Positions 1 to 8,447 of a stretch of 64,000 nucleotides of DNA are shown here, piece by piece; position 1 is the stretch's first letter, and each line of letters starts with the position of its first letter. A model generated the notes under the pieces. It saw nothing but the letters and a program-made list of their open reading frames with translations. It was not told where the DNA came from and searched no databases. The position numbers and the translations under genes are program-made. The stretch comes from Bacteroidetes bacterium HGW-Bacteroidetes-16 (lineage in GTDB: Bacteria; Bacteroidota; Bacteroidia; Bacteroidales; F082), in the NCBI GenBank assembly GCA_002840975.1, contig PHDN01000002.1, positions 186,001 through 250,000 on the forward strand. The letters are read 5' to 3'.

Positions 1-356
1 ATAAATGAAGATGTCGCCTGAATTAATTGTTCCGGTGTTAAACCGGAAATATCAAACGTCTGATCAATTTCGGTTTCTAAGTCGTAGGTTGGGGTTGTTG
101 CACCCAATCTCATGCTTCCCTCATACACTTTGTCGAGTCCCTGATAGGTATCAATGTGTTTGGTTAATTTTCCGGTACAGACGATCAGTAAACCACTGGC
201 CAAGGGATCAAGCGTTCCGGCATGGCCCACCTTTATATTTTTAATGTTATAGGCTCTTTTGATAAACGACCGCAAATGGTTTACCACATCAAACGATGTC
301 CACTTCAGTGGTTTATCGATGAGCAAAACCTCTCCTTCTTCAAAATTGAACGTCAT
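1..356 (-). CDS. truB: tRNA pseudouridine(55) synthase TruB, N-terminal part
   Basis: TruB isomerises U55 in the T-loop of tRNAs to pseudouridine. On the minus strand the protein begins [16 protein letters not shown] and carries the family signature GHAGTLDPLASGLL, which contains the catalytic Asp. About 118 residues are present; the C-terminal half runs off the window start. The start ATG overlaps the TAA stop of uppP by one base (TAATG), so the two are probably translationally coupled. The order ftsX, DUF3098, uppP, truB is common in Bacteroidota and supports the call. Confidence 0.95.
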   Translation of the reverse strand, partial: MTFNFEEGEVLLIDKPLKWTSFDVVNHLRSFIKRAYNIKNIKVGHAGTLDPLASGLLIVCTGKLTKHIDTYQGLDKVYEGSMRLGATTPTYDLETEIDQTFDISGLTPEQLIQATSSF

Positions 357-1135
357 TATGAAATGGTTAAGTCAACACCAACAAAATACAGTACCAATAT
401 GATGACTCCGATCGCGATGCGGTAATATCCAAAAAGTTTAAATCCATGTTTGGTTAAAAAGGTGATAAACGATTTGATGGCTATGAGGGCAACAATAAAA
501 GCCACCACGTTACCAAATATCAGGATATCAATGTTTTCGGTGGTGATGGAAGTGTAATTTTTAGTTAATTTATAACCCGATGCCGCAAACATGGTGGGAA
601 CTGCCAGAAAAAAGGAAAACTCCGCGGCAGCTTTCCTGCTTAATTTCTGCGACATCCCGCCAATGATGGTAGCTGCCGAGCGCGATACACCCGGTATCAT
701 GGCAATCACCTGAAACAAACCGATTTTTAAGGCGATGGGATAAGTAATTTCCTGATCGTCACTTACTTTATTGTACCACTTGTCGATAAACACCAGGACA
801 ATTCCTCCAAGGATGAGTACCACGGCTACCACATACACACTTTCGAGTAACATGTCGATGTAATCGCTAAGCAATAAGCCAAAAACCGCGGCGGGTAAAA
901 AAGCCACAAAGAGTTTATAATAAAATTTCATGGTTTGAAAAAACCGTTTCCAATACAGAACCAATACCGATAAGATGGCTCCAAACTGAATGTTGATGAT
1001 AAAAGCCTGAATAAAATCATTGCTTTTCATTCCCATGATGCCCTCTGCCAGGATCATATGACCAGTAGAGGATACGGGTAAAAATTCGGTGATACCTTCT
1101 ACAACGGCGAGAATAAATGCTTCGAACCAGGTCAT
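356..1135 (-). CDS. uppP: undecaprenyl-diphosphatase UppP (BacA family)
   Basis: An integral membrane phosphatase that recycles undecaprenyl pyrophosphate to the monophosphate for peptidoglycan and surface glycan synthesis; it also gives bacitracin tolerance. At 259 residues it has the usual family length. The two hallmark motifs are visible: [15 protein letters not shown] near the N-terminus and [10 protein letters not shown] near residue 150, which together form the active site with conserved Glu, Ser and Arg. Several hydrophobic spans follow. It lies upstream of truB and downstream of the DUF3098 gene on the same strand. Confidence 0.97.
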   Translation of the reverse strand: MTWFEAFILAVVEGITEFLPVSSTGHMILAEGIMGMKSNDFIQAFIINIQFGAILSVLVLYWKRFFQTMKFYYKLFVAFLPAAVFGLLLSDYIDMLLESVYVVAVVLILGGIVLVFIDKWYNKVSDDQEITYPIALKIGLFQVIAMIPGVSRSAATIIGGMSQKLSRKAAAEFSFFLAVPTMFAASGYKLTKNYTSITTENIDILIFGNVVAFIVALIAIKSFITFLTKHGFKLFGYYRIAIGVIILVLYFVGVDLTIS

Positions 1136-1275
1136 AAATATAAATAGTTAGCTAACGGGGCAAGTGAGTAAACCATGTTGTTAAAGATAAAATGAACAGG
1201 ATCATCAATCAACTGAGCCATTCAAAGCGGTTGAATTGTTCTTGATGATCTCCACAAAGGCAAACCAGATGTGGG

Positions 1276-1539
1276 TCAGGCTTCTTGGGGGCGGTACATA
1301 ATCGCAACAATCTCAATTACATATCCCAACAATATCAGGATGGGGGAAAGGGTCAGCCTGCCAAAACTAAACAATCCTTCACTAAAAACATCGGGATCTT
1401 CTGAGCCTCCGCCAATCATCAGTAAGAATCCCAGCAGGAGCACAATAAGACCGGTAATTAACAATAGATAATTTACTTTTTGAAAAGCAAAACCCCGGAT
1501 TTCTTCTTTGTTGGTGTTTTTTTGCACATTCGTTGCCAT
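1276..1539 (-). CDS. small membrane protein, DUF3098 family
   Basis: An 87-residue protein with two hydrophobic segments (about residues 25-43 and 65-82) separated by a short loop containing GGGSEDPD. This size and two-helix layout match DUF3098, a Bacteroidota family found between ftsX and uppP. Its function is unknown; the conserved neighbourhood suggests a link to the cell envelope or division, but that is inference. A -7 box lies just upstream of its start at 1556-1563. Confidence 0.85.
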   Translation of the reverse strand: MATNVQKNTNKEEIRGFAFQKVNYLLLITGLIVLLLGFLLMIGGGSEDPDVFSEGLFSFGRLTLSPILILLGYVIEIVAIMYRPQEA

Positions 1540-1555
1540 GGTATTATTTTTTTGT

Positions 1556-1563
1556 CAAAAATA
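1556..1563 (-). promoter_or_regulatory. -7 box upstream of the DUF3098-uppP-truB genes
   Basis: On the minus strand this reads TATTTTTG, matching the Bacteroidota -7 consensus TAnnTTTG, 17 bases before the DUF3098 start codon. No convincing -33 TTG is seen at the proper spacing, so the call is tentative. Confidence 0.4.
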
Positions 1564-1643
1564 GCAGAAATAACTTTTCACCGTTTCTTCCCGGTCGATT
1601 TTACATAGAACCAGTTCATAAAGGTTGTTAAAAGACACTGTTG

Positions 1644-2528
1644 TTAACCATAAAACTGATCTGATTTCATGTGAAGAAACTTTGAAACGGCCACATAAGT
1701 CGATACGGATGTAATAATCATCCCGGCGAGCAAAATGGAAAGGTAAAGATAAAAACGGGTTACGGGACCGGTAAGTACCGAAAGTTCAGGTACCTGATTC
1801 AGTAAGGTTTCCATTATTCCATATAAAAGTAAACAAGCCAATATGGCACTCACCGCACCCTGGGCAATTCCGATGAGTAAAAACGGTTTTTGTATAAAAT
1901 TTTCAGTAGCCCCCACCAACTGCATGCTTCGGATAATAAACCGCTTGGAAAACACCGAAAGCCGTATCGTGTTGTTTATCAACGCTAAAGCGATAACGAA
2001 CAACAACAAACTGAAAGCGATGAGTGCCAGGGTTATTTTATGCAGGTTGTTGTTGATCAGGTGCACCATTGACTTTTGGTAGTAAACTTCCTTTACTCGC
2101 GGGTTGGCCAATATCAGCTGCTCAATTTTCGTGATGCTGTCGCTTTTGGCCCAGGCAGCCTTAAACCTGACATCAATGGAAGGCAATAACGGATTGTCGG
2201 CATCACCCAAAAATCCGGTGAACTCTTTCCCTAACAAGTCGGTTAGTCTTTTGGTGGCTTCTTCTTTGGTGATGTATTCAGTTGATTTTACAAAAGGTTG
2301 TGCATCCAGTGATTTTTGCAATTGCAGGATTTCCGCTTCTTTCACCTTGTCAGTCATGATGATTTCGAAACCAATGTGTTCCAGGATATAATCCGATAAA
2401 TTTTGGGCATGTAACAGAACCATCCCCAAAAATCCCAAGGTAAACAACACCAGCGTAATACTGATAGCAGAGGTAACATAGGCGCTGCTGACACGGCGTT
2501 GTTGGTTGTGATCGTTTTTAATACCCAT
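1644..2528 (-). CDS. ftsX: cell division protein FtsX
   Basis: FtsX is the membrane subunit of the FtsEX ABC-type complex, which transmits ATP hydrolysis to periplasmic peptidoglycan hydrolases at the septum. At 294 residues it has the expected length and topology: a cytoplasmic N-terminus, a first membrane helix near residues 18-40, a periplasmic domain to about residue 165, then three more helices. The cytoplasmic FtsE is not in the window. A -7-like TAATTTTG (2545-2552, minus strand) lies 17 bases upstream of the start. It heads the ftsX-DUF3098-uppP-truB series. Confidence 0.92.
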   Translation of the reverse strand: MGIKNDHNQQRRVSSAYVTSAISITLVLFTLGFLGMVLLHAQNLSDYILEHIGFEIIMTDKVKEAEILQLQKSLDAQPFVKSTEYITKEEATKRLTDLLGKEFTGFLGDADNPLLPSIDVRFKAAWAKSDSITKIEQLILANPRVKEVYYQKSMVHLINNNLHKITLALIAFSLLLFVIALALINNTIRLSVFSKRFIIRSMQLVGATENFIQKPFLLIGIAQGAVSAILACLLLYGIMETLLNQVPELSVLTGPVTRFYLYLSILLAGMIITSVSTYVAVSKFLHMKSDQFYG

Positions 2529-2757
2529 AGTGGTGGCTAAAGTACAAAATTATTAAATAAGGAATTGGCGGGTAATTATGAAATGAATCGCTGCGGTTTT
2601 ATCGCAAAAATCAGCTTACCATCTTAGGTGTATTTTTCATTATTCATATTTAGACCTTGTATAAATTGACCCGATCATGCATTATATCATATCTAACTAT
2701 GTGAATATGAGCATTTATTGAAGTTACTTTATCAAAATATCAACAAAAACCAATGAA

Positions 2758-3384
2758 ATGAATATTAATTTGAGAAGTGAGAAGAGCAGGAAAAGCGATA
2801 TAACCTTGTTTATTTGCAACTTTAAAATAATACTCTTTTCATGCATATTCCTTTTTTTTAATAGTTGCAGCAGAGATAATTCCATCATAGAGGGTAATGA
2901 GGAAAACAGAACCCTGCCTGAAATAATGAGGTCTGATGTGATCAATCAAGGTGATAGTTTGTATGCTGTGAAGGCCCCTCCTTTTTCCGAAGACATATTC
3001 CCCTGCTCAGGATGCCATGCTGATGAGGAACCCAATCCAAACAGAAGACAACTGGTTGATATGCATGATGATATTGATGCCATTTTTAGCCATGACAGGG
3101 AAAATAGGTGGTGTCTTGATTGTCATAGCATTGATACCAGGGATTCATTAAAGCTTGCAAGTGGGAAACTGATCGGTTTTGATGAATCATACAAATTATG
3201 TGGACAATGTCACGGCGATAAATTAAGGGATTGGAAAGTAGGGATTCATGGAAAACGCACCGGGGAGTGGAACGGGAAAAAACAATATCTTCTGTGTGTG
3301 CATTGCCACAACCCTCATTCGCCTAAATTTAAAGCAATAAAGCCGTTACCACCTCCGGTTCAACAAAAGGATATTCAATTGTAA
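2758..3384 (+). CDS. tetrahaem cytochrome c, predicted lipoprotein (module 1)
   Basis: A 208-residue secreted electron-transfer protein with four CxxCH haem c sites at residues 83-87 (CSGCH), 119-123 (CLDCH), 148-152 (CGQCH) and 180-184 (CVHCH). The N-terminus has a hydrophobic stretch ending in FFNSC (Cys37), which reads as a lipoprotein signal, so the protein is probably membrane-anchored in the periplasm. It is the first gene of a plus-strand redox locus and presumably exchanges electrons with the ferredoxin and NrfD subunits encoded next. Its proline-rich C-terminal tail, PLPPPVQQKDIQ, resembles the tail of the next small protein. Confidence 0.88.
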   Translation: MNINLRSEKSRKSDITLFICNFKIILFSCIFLFFNSCSRDNSIIEGNEENRTLPEIMRSDVINQGDSLYAVKAPPFSEDIFPCSGCHADEEPNPNRRQLVDMHDDIDAIFSHDRENRWCLDCHSIDTRDSLKLASGKLIGFDESYKLCGQCHGDKLRDWKVGIHGKRTGEWNGKKQYLLCVHCHNPHSPKFKAIKPLPPPVQQKDIQL

Positions 3385-3407
3385 CCCGATCAAAAACCAG
3401 ATAAATC

Positions 3408-3647
3408 ATGTCAAAAGACAGTCACACACCAAGAAGAGATTTTTTAAAAATGATACCCGTGGCGCTCATTTCAATGGGTGTATTTTCGTTTTTCAAGGTT
3501 AAAAAATCCAATAAATATTATAAGGAGAGGTTTCATGGTTTGTCAAAGTTTGAGGCAGATGAGATAATCAGGAATAACCAGTTCCCGGTTTCGACGCGAA
3601 TGAAACCCGCACCGGCTCCTGTGGCACAAAAAAGTATTCAGGGATAA
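3408..3647 (+). CDS. small Tat-signal protein of the redox locus
   Basis: A 79-residue protein starting with a twin-arginine motif (TPRRDFLKMIP) followed by a hydrophobic segment, so it is predicted to be exported or anchored by the Tat pathway. No cysteines or cofactor motifs are seen in the remainder. The C-terminus (MKPAPAPVAQKSIQG) resembles the end of the preceding cytochrome. It lies 23 bases after that cytochrome and 10 bases before the ferredoxin gene, so it is very likely co-transcribed. A small accessory or anchoring subunit is the best guess; I do not recognise the family. Confidence 0.7.
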   Translation: MSKDSHTPRRDFLKMIPVALISMGVFSFFKVKKSNKYYKERFHGLSKFEADEIIRNNQFPVSTRMKPAPAPVAQKSIQG

Positions 3648-3657
3648 TGATTTCACT

Positions 3658-4578
3658 ATGAACCCAATTTCGCAAAGTATGCAGAAAGAAGAAAAGAGTA
3701 ATTCACGGCGGGAGTTTTTGAAAAAATTACCTGTTTTGGCTGTCGGGGCTGCCGCATTGGGAGGTTGTAGCCCGGAAGAGATTGAAGAATATTTCCAACA
3801 AAATTTCAAAACATTATCGAAGGAAGAAAAAGAAGAAATCGTAAAGAATCTGGAGAAAAAGTATTCTGAAAAATATGGAAAGGAATTCACTGTTTCTGAT
3901 ACACCTGCAACCGATGGGATTTTATTTGGATATGCCCTCGATTTATCCCGATGTATAGGATGCAGAAAATGTGTGTATGCCTGTGTTGAAGAGAACAACC
4001 AATCGCGTGATCCTCAAGTACATTGGATTCAGGTTCTTCAGATGGAAAAGAAAAAAGGCATTGACCTGGTTCATGCGGATATTCATTATAATCCGGAAAA
4101 AGTTCCAGAGGAAGGTCATTTCTATATGCCGGTTCAATGTCAGCAATGCAGAAATCCCCAATGTGTATCGGTTTGTCCCACAAAAGCAACCTGGCAGGAT
4201 GAGGATGGGATTGTTGTAGTAGATTATAATTGGTGCATTGGGTGCAGGTATTGCATGGCGGCATGCCCTTATGGTGCAAGGCATTTCAATTGGGGCGAGC
4301 CAAATATACCCGATGAAGAAATCAACCCGATTACCCATTATTTAGGCAATAGGCCCCGGACTAAAGGGGTTGTCGAAAAATGCACTTTTTGTATACAGCG
4401 TGTCAGGGAAGGAAAATATCCTGCCTGTGTTGAGATATGCCCGACGGGATCAAGGAAATTTGGAAACTTATTGGATCCGGACAGTGAAATAAGATATATA
4501 CTCGAAAATAAACGTGTGCTTGTTTTTAAAGAAGAACTGAACACCCAACCAAAATTCTATTATTTCTTCGGAGTATAA
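3658..4578 (+). CDS. 4Fe-4S ferredoxin-type subunit, Tat lipoprotein (module 1)
   Basis: An NrfC/PsrB-like iron-sulfur subunit of 306 residues. A twin-arginine signal (SRREFLKKLP, RR at 17-18) runs into a lipobox (LGGC, Cys37), so it should be exported folded and lipid-anchored. Sixteen cysteines form four [4Fe-4S] sites: 99/102/105/109, 161/164/169/173, 193/196/199/203 and 242/245/257/261, each closing before a CP or similar. It should pass electrons between the NrfD-type quinol subunit encoded next and the tetrahaem cytochrome. A charged, probably helical insert lies between the signal and the first cluster (residues 40-75). Confidence 0.93.
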   Translation: MNPISQSMQKEEKSNSRREFLKKLPVLAVGAAALGGCSPEEIEEYFQQNFKTLSKEEKEEIVKNLEKKYSEKYGKEFTVSDTPATDGILFGYALDLSRCIGCRKCVYACVEENNQSRDPQVHWIQVLQMEKKKGIDLVHADIHYNPEKVPEEGHFYMPVQCQQCRNPQCVSVCPTKATWQDEDGIVVVDYNWCIGCRYCMAACPYGARHFNWGEPNIPDEEINPITHYLGNRPRTKGVVEKCTFCIQRVREGKYPACVEICPTGSRKFGNLLDPDSEIRYILENKRVLVFKEELNTQPKFYYFFGV

Positions 4579-4614
4579 TTTATTCTTTTTAAGTCATGAA
4601 ATACCTTTAAAATT

Positions 4615-5868
4615 ATGAATTTCTTACGGTTTTTATTCGGATGTTTTAAAATTATTACAAAAGGGGGAAGGGTATATTACTCCAGCTTATTTTTTCTTCT
4701 CGTGTTAATTGTATGGGGTGGATTGGGTTACCTTGATCAATTACAGAATGGATTGATTATGACCAATATGAGAGACTCAGTTTCCTGGGGCTTTTATATT
4801 GGAAATTTTACATTCCTGGTCGGTGTGGCCGCTGCTGCCGTTATGCTTGTGATTCCTGCCTACATTTACGACTGGAAACCAATAAAGGAGATTGTTATTT
4901 TTGGTGAGATACTGGCTATTTGCGCTGTTATCATGTGTTTGTGTTTTATCGTTGTGGATATTGGTAATCCGCTTCGTTTTTGGCACATGCTTCCATTTGT
5001 TGGCACCATGAATTTCCCTTATTCGATTTTATCGTGGGACTTCTTTGTATTGTTTGCTTATTTCCTTCTCAACATTGTTGTTGTCACCCATTTGTTGTAT
5101 AAACAGTTTTTTAAGAAACATTACAACAAATCAATCATCCTGCCATTGGTACTATTGAGCATCCCTGCTGCCATTGCCATTCATACCGTTACAGCATTTC
5201 TCTACAACGCTTTACCGGCACGCCCATATTGGAATAGTGCTTTGCTTGCCCCCCGGTTCCTGACAACGGCTTTCTGTTCCGGCCCGGCCGTACTCATACT
5301 CCTCTTTCAGGTGCTTAGAAAAACCACCAAATTTGAAATTAAAGATGAAGCCATTTTTACCATTGCAGAACTCATGGTTTATGCCATGTTTATCTACCTG
5401 TTTTTTACCATTTCTGAATTTTTCAAAGAATTCTATTCGAATACCGAACACATCGTTTATTGGGATTATTTATTGTGGGGTGCTGAGAAAAACAAGGAGA
5501 TTGCTATCTATAGTTGGGCCTCCATTATTATGGGCACCTCTGCTTTTATCCTTTTTCTAATACCGAAAACCCGGAAAAACCTGCTCACATTAAATATAGG
5601 TGCCGTGTTAATTTACTTTAGTGTTTATTTGGAAAAAGGCATCACCTTAATTATCCCCGGATTTACCCCGGATACACTGGGACAGTATTTCTTTTATGTT
5701 CCTTCTGAAACAGAAATACGTACCGCCGCCATGATATTCTCAGGGGGGGCGTTGCTCTTTACTTTTATTTCGAAAATTGCCATTGCTATTCTTTTTGAGG
5801 GATTTAGTATTGATAGTTTAGAAAAAAAAGCGATCATTGAATTGAAGAATAAACCGGCAGCCTTATGA
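4615..5868 (+). CDS. NrfD/PsrC-type membrane quinol-interacting subunit (module 1)
   Basis: A 417-residue polytopic membrane protein with eight or more hydrophobic helices, for example residues 22-40, 60-85, 95-115 and 140-160. It follows the four-cluster ferredoxin gene by 36 bases. This arrangement is typical of NrfD/PsrC proteins, which oxidise or reduce menaquinone and exchange electrons with an NrfC-type partner. No haem ligands of the cytochrome b type are obvious. The second NrfD gene of the locus (7180-8385) is a distant relative rather than a close copy. Confidence 0.88.
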   Translation: MNFLRFLFGCFKIITKGGRVYYSSLFFLLVLIVWGGLGYLDQLQNGLIMTNMRDSVSWGFYIGNFTFLVGVAAAAVMLVIPAYIYDWKPIKEIVIFGEILAICAVIMCLCFIVVDIGNPLRFWHMLPFVGTMNFPYSILSWDFFVLFAYFLLNIVVVTHLLYKQFFKKHYNKSIILPLVLLSIPAAIAIHTVTAFLYNALPARPYWNSALLAPRFLTTAFCSGPAVLILLFQVLRKTTKFEIKDEAIFTIAELMVYAMFIYLFFTISEFFKEFYSNTEHIVYWDYLLWGAEKNKEIAIYSWASIIMGTSAFILFLIPKTRKNLLTLNIGAVLIYFSVYLEKGITLIIPGFTPDTLGQYFFYVPSETEIRTAAMIFSGGALLFTFISKIAIAILFEGFSIDSLEKKAIIELKNKPAAL

Positions 5869-5983
5869 CCTGGTTTAGTTTGGTAAACAGTACTGTTTTT
5901 CATCAGAATCAAATCTACTCGTTCATAACATCCATTAAACCTAACAATTTGACACAACTTAATCATTTAAAATTCAATCTATT

Positions 5984-6424
5984 ATGCCACTTCAAGTAAA
6001 ACGATTATTGCTGGTGTTTGCCATATTTATCGGGATCATGTTGGTTCTGAAATATGTATTAACCCCCGATTCATGGAGGGAGTATGGGCCTTACCGCGGG
6101 AATGCCATTGGTGAAATCGCCAGTCAACAGGCCAAATTTGTACAAAAGGAATCCTGTGCCGATTGTCATGACTCCATTGCCGAAATAAAATCCCTGGGCG
6201 AGCACATCAATCTCCAATGTGAAATTTGCCATGGTCCCGGCTACCAGCATGTTGACGATGAAAATTTCAAGATGGAGATTACTAAAAACAATGCACTTTG
6301 CTTGCGATGTCATACAATGAATGCCGCCAGCCCTAAAAATATCATTAAACAGATTGATGCTATTGAGCACAATGAAGGTGAAGAATGTATAACTTGTCAT
6401 AATCCACATCAGCCATGGCTATAG
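5984..6424 (+). CDS. membrane-anchored tetrahaem cytochrome c (module 2)
   Basis: A 146-residue protein with an N-terminal membrane segment (residues 8-26) and four CxxCH motifs at 58-62 (CADCH), 79-83 (CEICH), 106-110 (CLRCH) and 135-139 (CITCH). The haem-bearing part should face the periplasm. Its layout resembles the first cytochrome of the locus but it is shorter and uses a membrane anchor instead of a lipoprotein signal. The 3' end overlaps the next ferredoxin gene by 10 bases, so the two are translationally linked. Confidence 0.9.
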   Translation: MPLQVKRLLLVFAIFIGIMLVLKYVLTPDSWREYGPYRGNAIGEIASQQAKFVQKESCADCHDSIAEIKSLGEHINLQCEICHGPGYQHVDDENFKMEITKNNALCLRCHTMNAASPKNIIKQIDAIEHNEGEECITCHNPHQPWL

Positions 6425-7179
6425 AAAAAGAAAATTTCTCAAGACGCGATTTCATTAAGAATTCGAGCATGTTTGCGGGGGGAGTCGTGTTTGCCTCCCT
6501 AATAAATCCATATAAATTCGTGTTTGCCACAAAACAACCAAAAGGAAAAGGAAAGTGGTACGGAATCGGCATTGACATTGAAAAATGCATTGGTTGTGGA
6601 AGTTGTGCCAGGGCCTGCAAAATAGAAAACGATGTGCCTGATGATCCATTTTTCTTTCGTAACTGGGTAGAGCAATATACCATAACGAATGATGAAAGGA
6701 TATTGGTTTCTTCGCCCAATGGTGGTATTGATGGATTTAAACAACCTGTTCCCGATGAAGATATTTACAAGACCTTCTTTGTCCCCAAAATGTGTAACCA
6801 TTGTGCAAAATCACCTTGCACGCAGGTCTGTCCCGTGGGAGCCTCATTTGAATCTCCCGAAGGGCTTGCCTTAGTTGACCAAAGTTATTGTATCGGTTGT
6901 GGTTATTGTGTTCAGGCTTGCCCTTATGGTTGTCGGTATATTGATCCTTTAAAAGGGGTTGTTGATAAATGTACCCTCTGTTACCACCGTTTAGAAAAAG
7001 GGTTGGATCCCGCATGTATGATGGCTTGTCCTACCGGGGCGAGAGTGTATGGTGATTTAAATGATAAAAATAGTGCAGTGTCTCTTTTTCTAAAAGAGCA
7101 CAATTGTGCTGTGCTAAAACCACAATTAAACACCGAATCAAAATTATTTTATAACGATTTAAGTCAGGAGGTACACTAA
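6415..7179 (+). CDS. 4Fe-4S ferredoxin-type subunit with Tat signal (module 2)
   Basis: A 254-residue NrfC-like protein. The twin-arginine signal FSRRDFIKNSSMFAGG is at residues 8-23. Four [4Fe-4S] sites are visible: CIGCGSCARAC from residue 58, CNHCAKSPCTQVC, CIGCGYCVQAC and CTLCYHRLEKGLDPACMMAC. Unlike the module 1 ferredoxin it has no lipobox cysteine. It overlaps the preceding cytochrome and its stop codon is directly followed by the NrfD start codon. It probably links the second NrfD subunit to the second cytochrome. Confidence 0.93.
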   Translation: MAIEKENFSRRDFIKNSSMFAGGVVFASLINPYKFVFATKQPKGKGKWYGIGIDIEKCIGCGSCARACKIENDVPDDPFFFRNWVEQYTITNDERILVSSPNGGIDGFKQPVPDEDIYKTFFVPKMCNHCAKSPCTQVCPVGASFESPEGLALVDQSYCIGCGYCVQACPYGCRYIDPLKGVVDKCTLCYHRLEKGLDPACMMACPTGARVYGDLNDKNSAVSLFLKEHNCAVLKPQLNTESKLFYNDLSQEVH

Positions 7180-8385
7180 ATGGATAAAATTCAATCACTG
7201 TATGAAGCACTCACCAAAGTAGATGGCTTTATTTATCCCAACGAACTTGCTTTAAACTGGGATATGCTTATTGTAATGTACCCTTATATTACAGGACTGG
7301 TTGCCGGAGCTTTTATTCTGGCCTCCTTAAACAGGGTTTTTGATATTAAGGCATTAAGACCTACTTATGAGCTTTCTTTGCTAACGGCATTGTCCTTCAT
7401 GTTGGTTGCTACCATGCCATTAATTACTCACCTTGGTCAACCATTGCGTTTCTACGAAATGCTGATTACACCACATCTGACTTCCGCCATGGCCATTTTT
7501 GGTTTCGTGTATTTGTGGTATTTGATGGTCGTTTTATTACTTGAAATATGGTTTGATTACCGTTACGACATGGTAATCTGGTCGCGTGAGAAGAAAGGGT
7601 TTATGAAGTTTTTTTATAAAGCCCTGACTTTATGGGTGAGCGATACCTCACCTGAATCGAGAAAGACGGATGAGAAAATCGGCTATTTTATTACCGTGGT
7701 GGGTATTCCCTCTGCATTTTTATTGCATGGATATGTGGGATTTATCTTTGGTTCCATTAAAGCAAATCCCTGGTGGTCAACCGTTATGATGCCCGTTATT
7801 TTCCTTTTTTCTGCCATGGTTTCAGGCATTGCACTGGTGATGTTTATTTATATGGTGGTTACATATCTGCGAAAACAGAAAATAGACATGAATGCATTGG
7901 ATACCATTGCAAAATATTTGTTTTATATCTTAATTATCGATTTTACCCTGGAGAGTCTGGATCAGATACACCGGATTTATGAGGCAGATGAATCGTTTGA
8001 TATATTGAAAATACTGGTTCGTGGTAAACTGTTTTTCACTTTCTTTATCATGCAGATTGGGGTTGGGGTAGTCATCCCTCTGGCTACTTTAGGTTTTCTG
8101 CAATTTAAAAAGCCACGGGTAAGAATCAGAAAGCTTATTTATTGGATCATCAGCATCTGTGTGTTGGTTGGCATCTTCTATATGAGATGGAACGTGGTAA
8201 TAGGTGGTCAGCTCTTCTCAAAAAGTTTCTATGGTTTCACCAGCTATAAGGTTAATTTAATTGGAGGTTCAGATGTTACCTTATCCTTGTTGTGGTTCAT
8301 TGTCCCCTTCTTTATTTTGGCGTTTTTACTTTGGTTGTTACCACCATGGAAAAAGGCTCCCCCAATTGAAATTCCGGAGGATTAG
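7180..8385 (+). CDS. NrfD/PsrC-type membrane subunit (module 2)
   Basis: A 401-residue integral membrane protein of the polysulfide reductase NrfD family, with about nine hydrophobic helices. The start ATG follows the TAA of the ferredoxin gene with no gap, the usual NrfC-NrfD arrangement. An EKxxYxxL-like start and a THLGQPLRFYEML segment near residue 86 resemble the quinone-site region of the family. With module 1 it gives two quinol-active subunits in one locus, which could span menaquinone oxidation and reduction; the direction of electron flow cannot be read from sequence. Confidence 0.88.
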   Translation: MDKIQSLYEALTKVDGFIYPNELALNWDMLIVMYPYITGLVAGAFILASLNRVFDIKALRPTYELSLLTALSFMLVATMPLITHLGQPLRFYEMLITPHLTSAMAIFGFVYLWYLMVVLLLEIWFDYRYDMVIWSREKKGFMKFFYKALTLWVSDTSPESRKTDEKIGYFITVVGIPSAFLLHGYVGFIFGSIKANPWWSTVMMPVIFLFSAMVSGIALVMFIYMVVTYLRKQKIDMNALDTIAKYLFYILIIDFTLESLDQIHRIYEADESFDILKILVRGKLFFTFFIMQIGVGVVIPLATLGFLQFKKPRVRIRKLIYWIISICVLVGIFYMRWNVVIGGQLFSKSFYGFTSYKVNLIGGSDVTLSLLWFIVPFFILAFLLWLLPPWKKAPPIEIPED

Positions 8386-8447
8386 GGAATCCGATAGCGA
8401 TTGGGGTCAGCGATCAAATAAGAAGTTTCACGTTTAATTAATACCCT

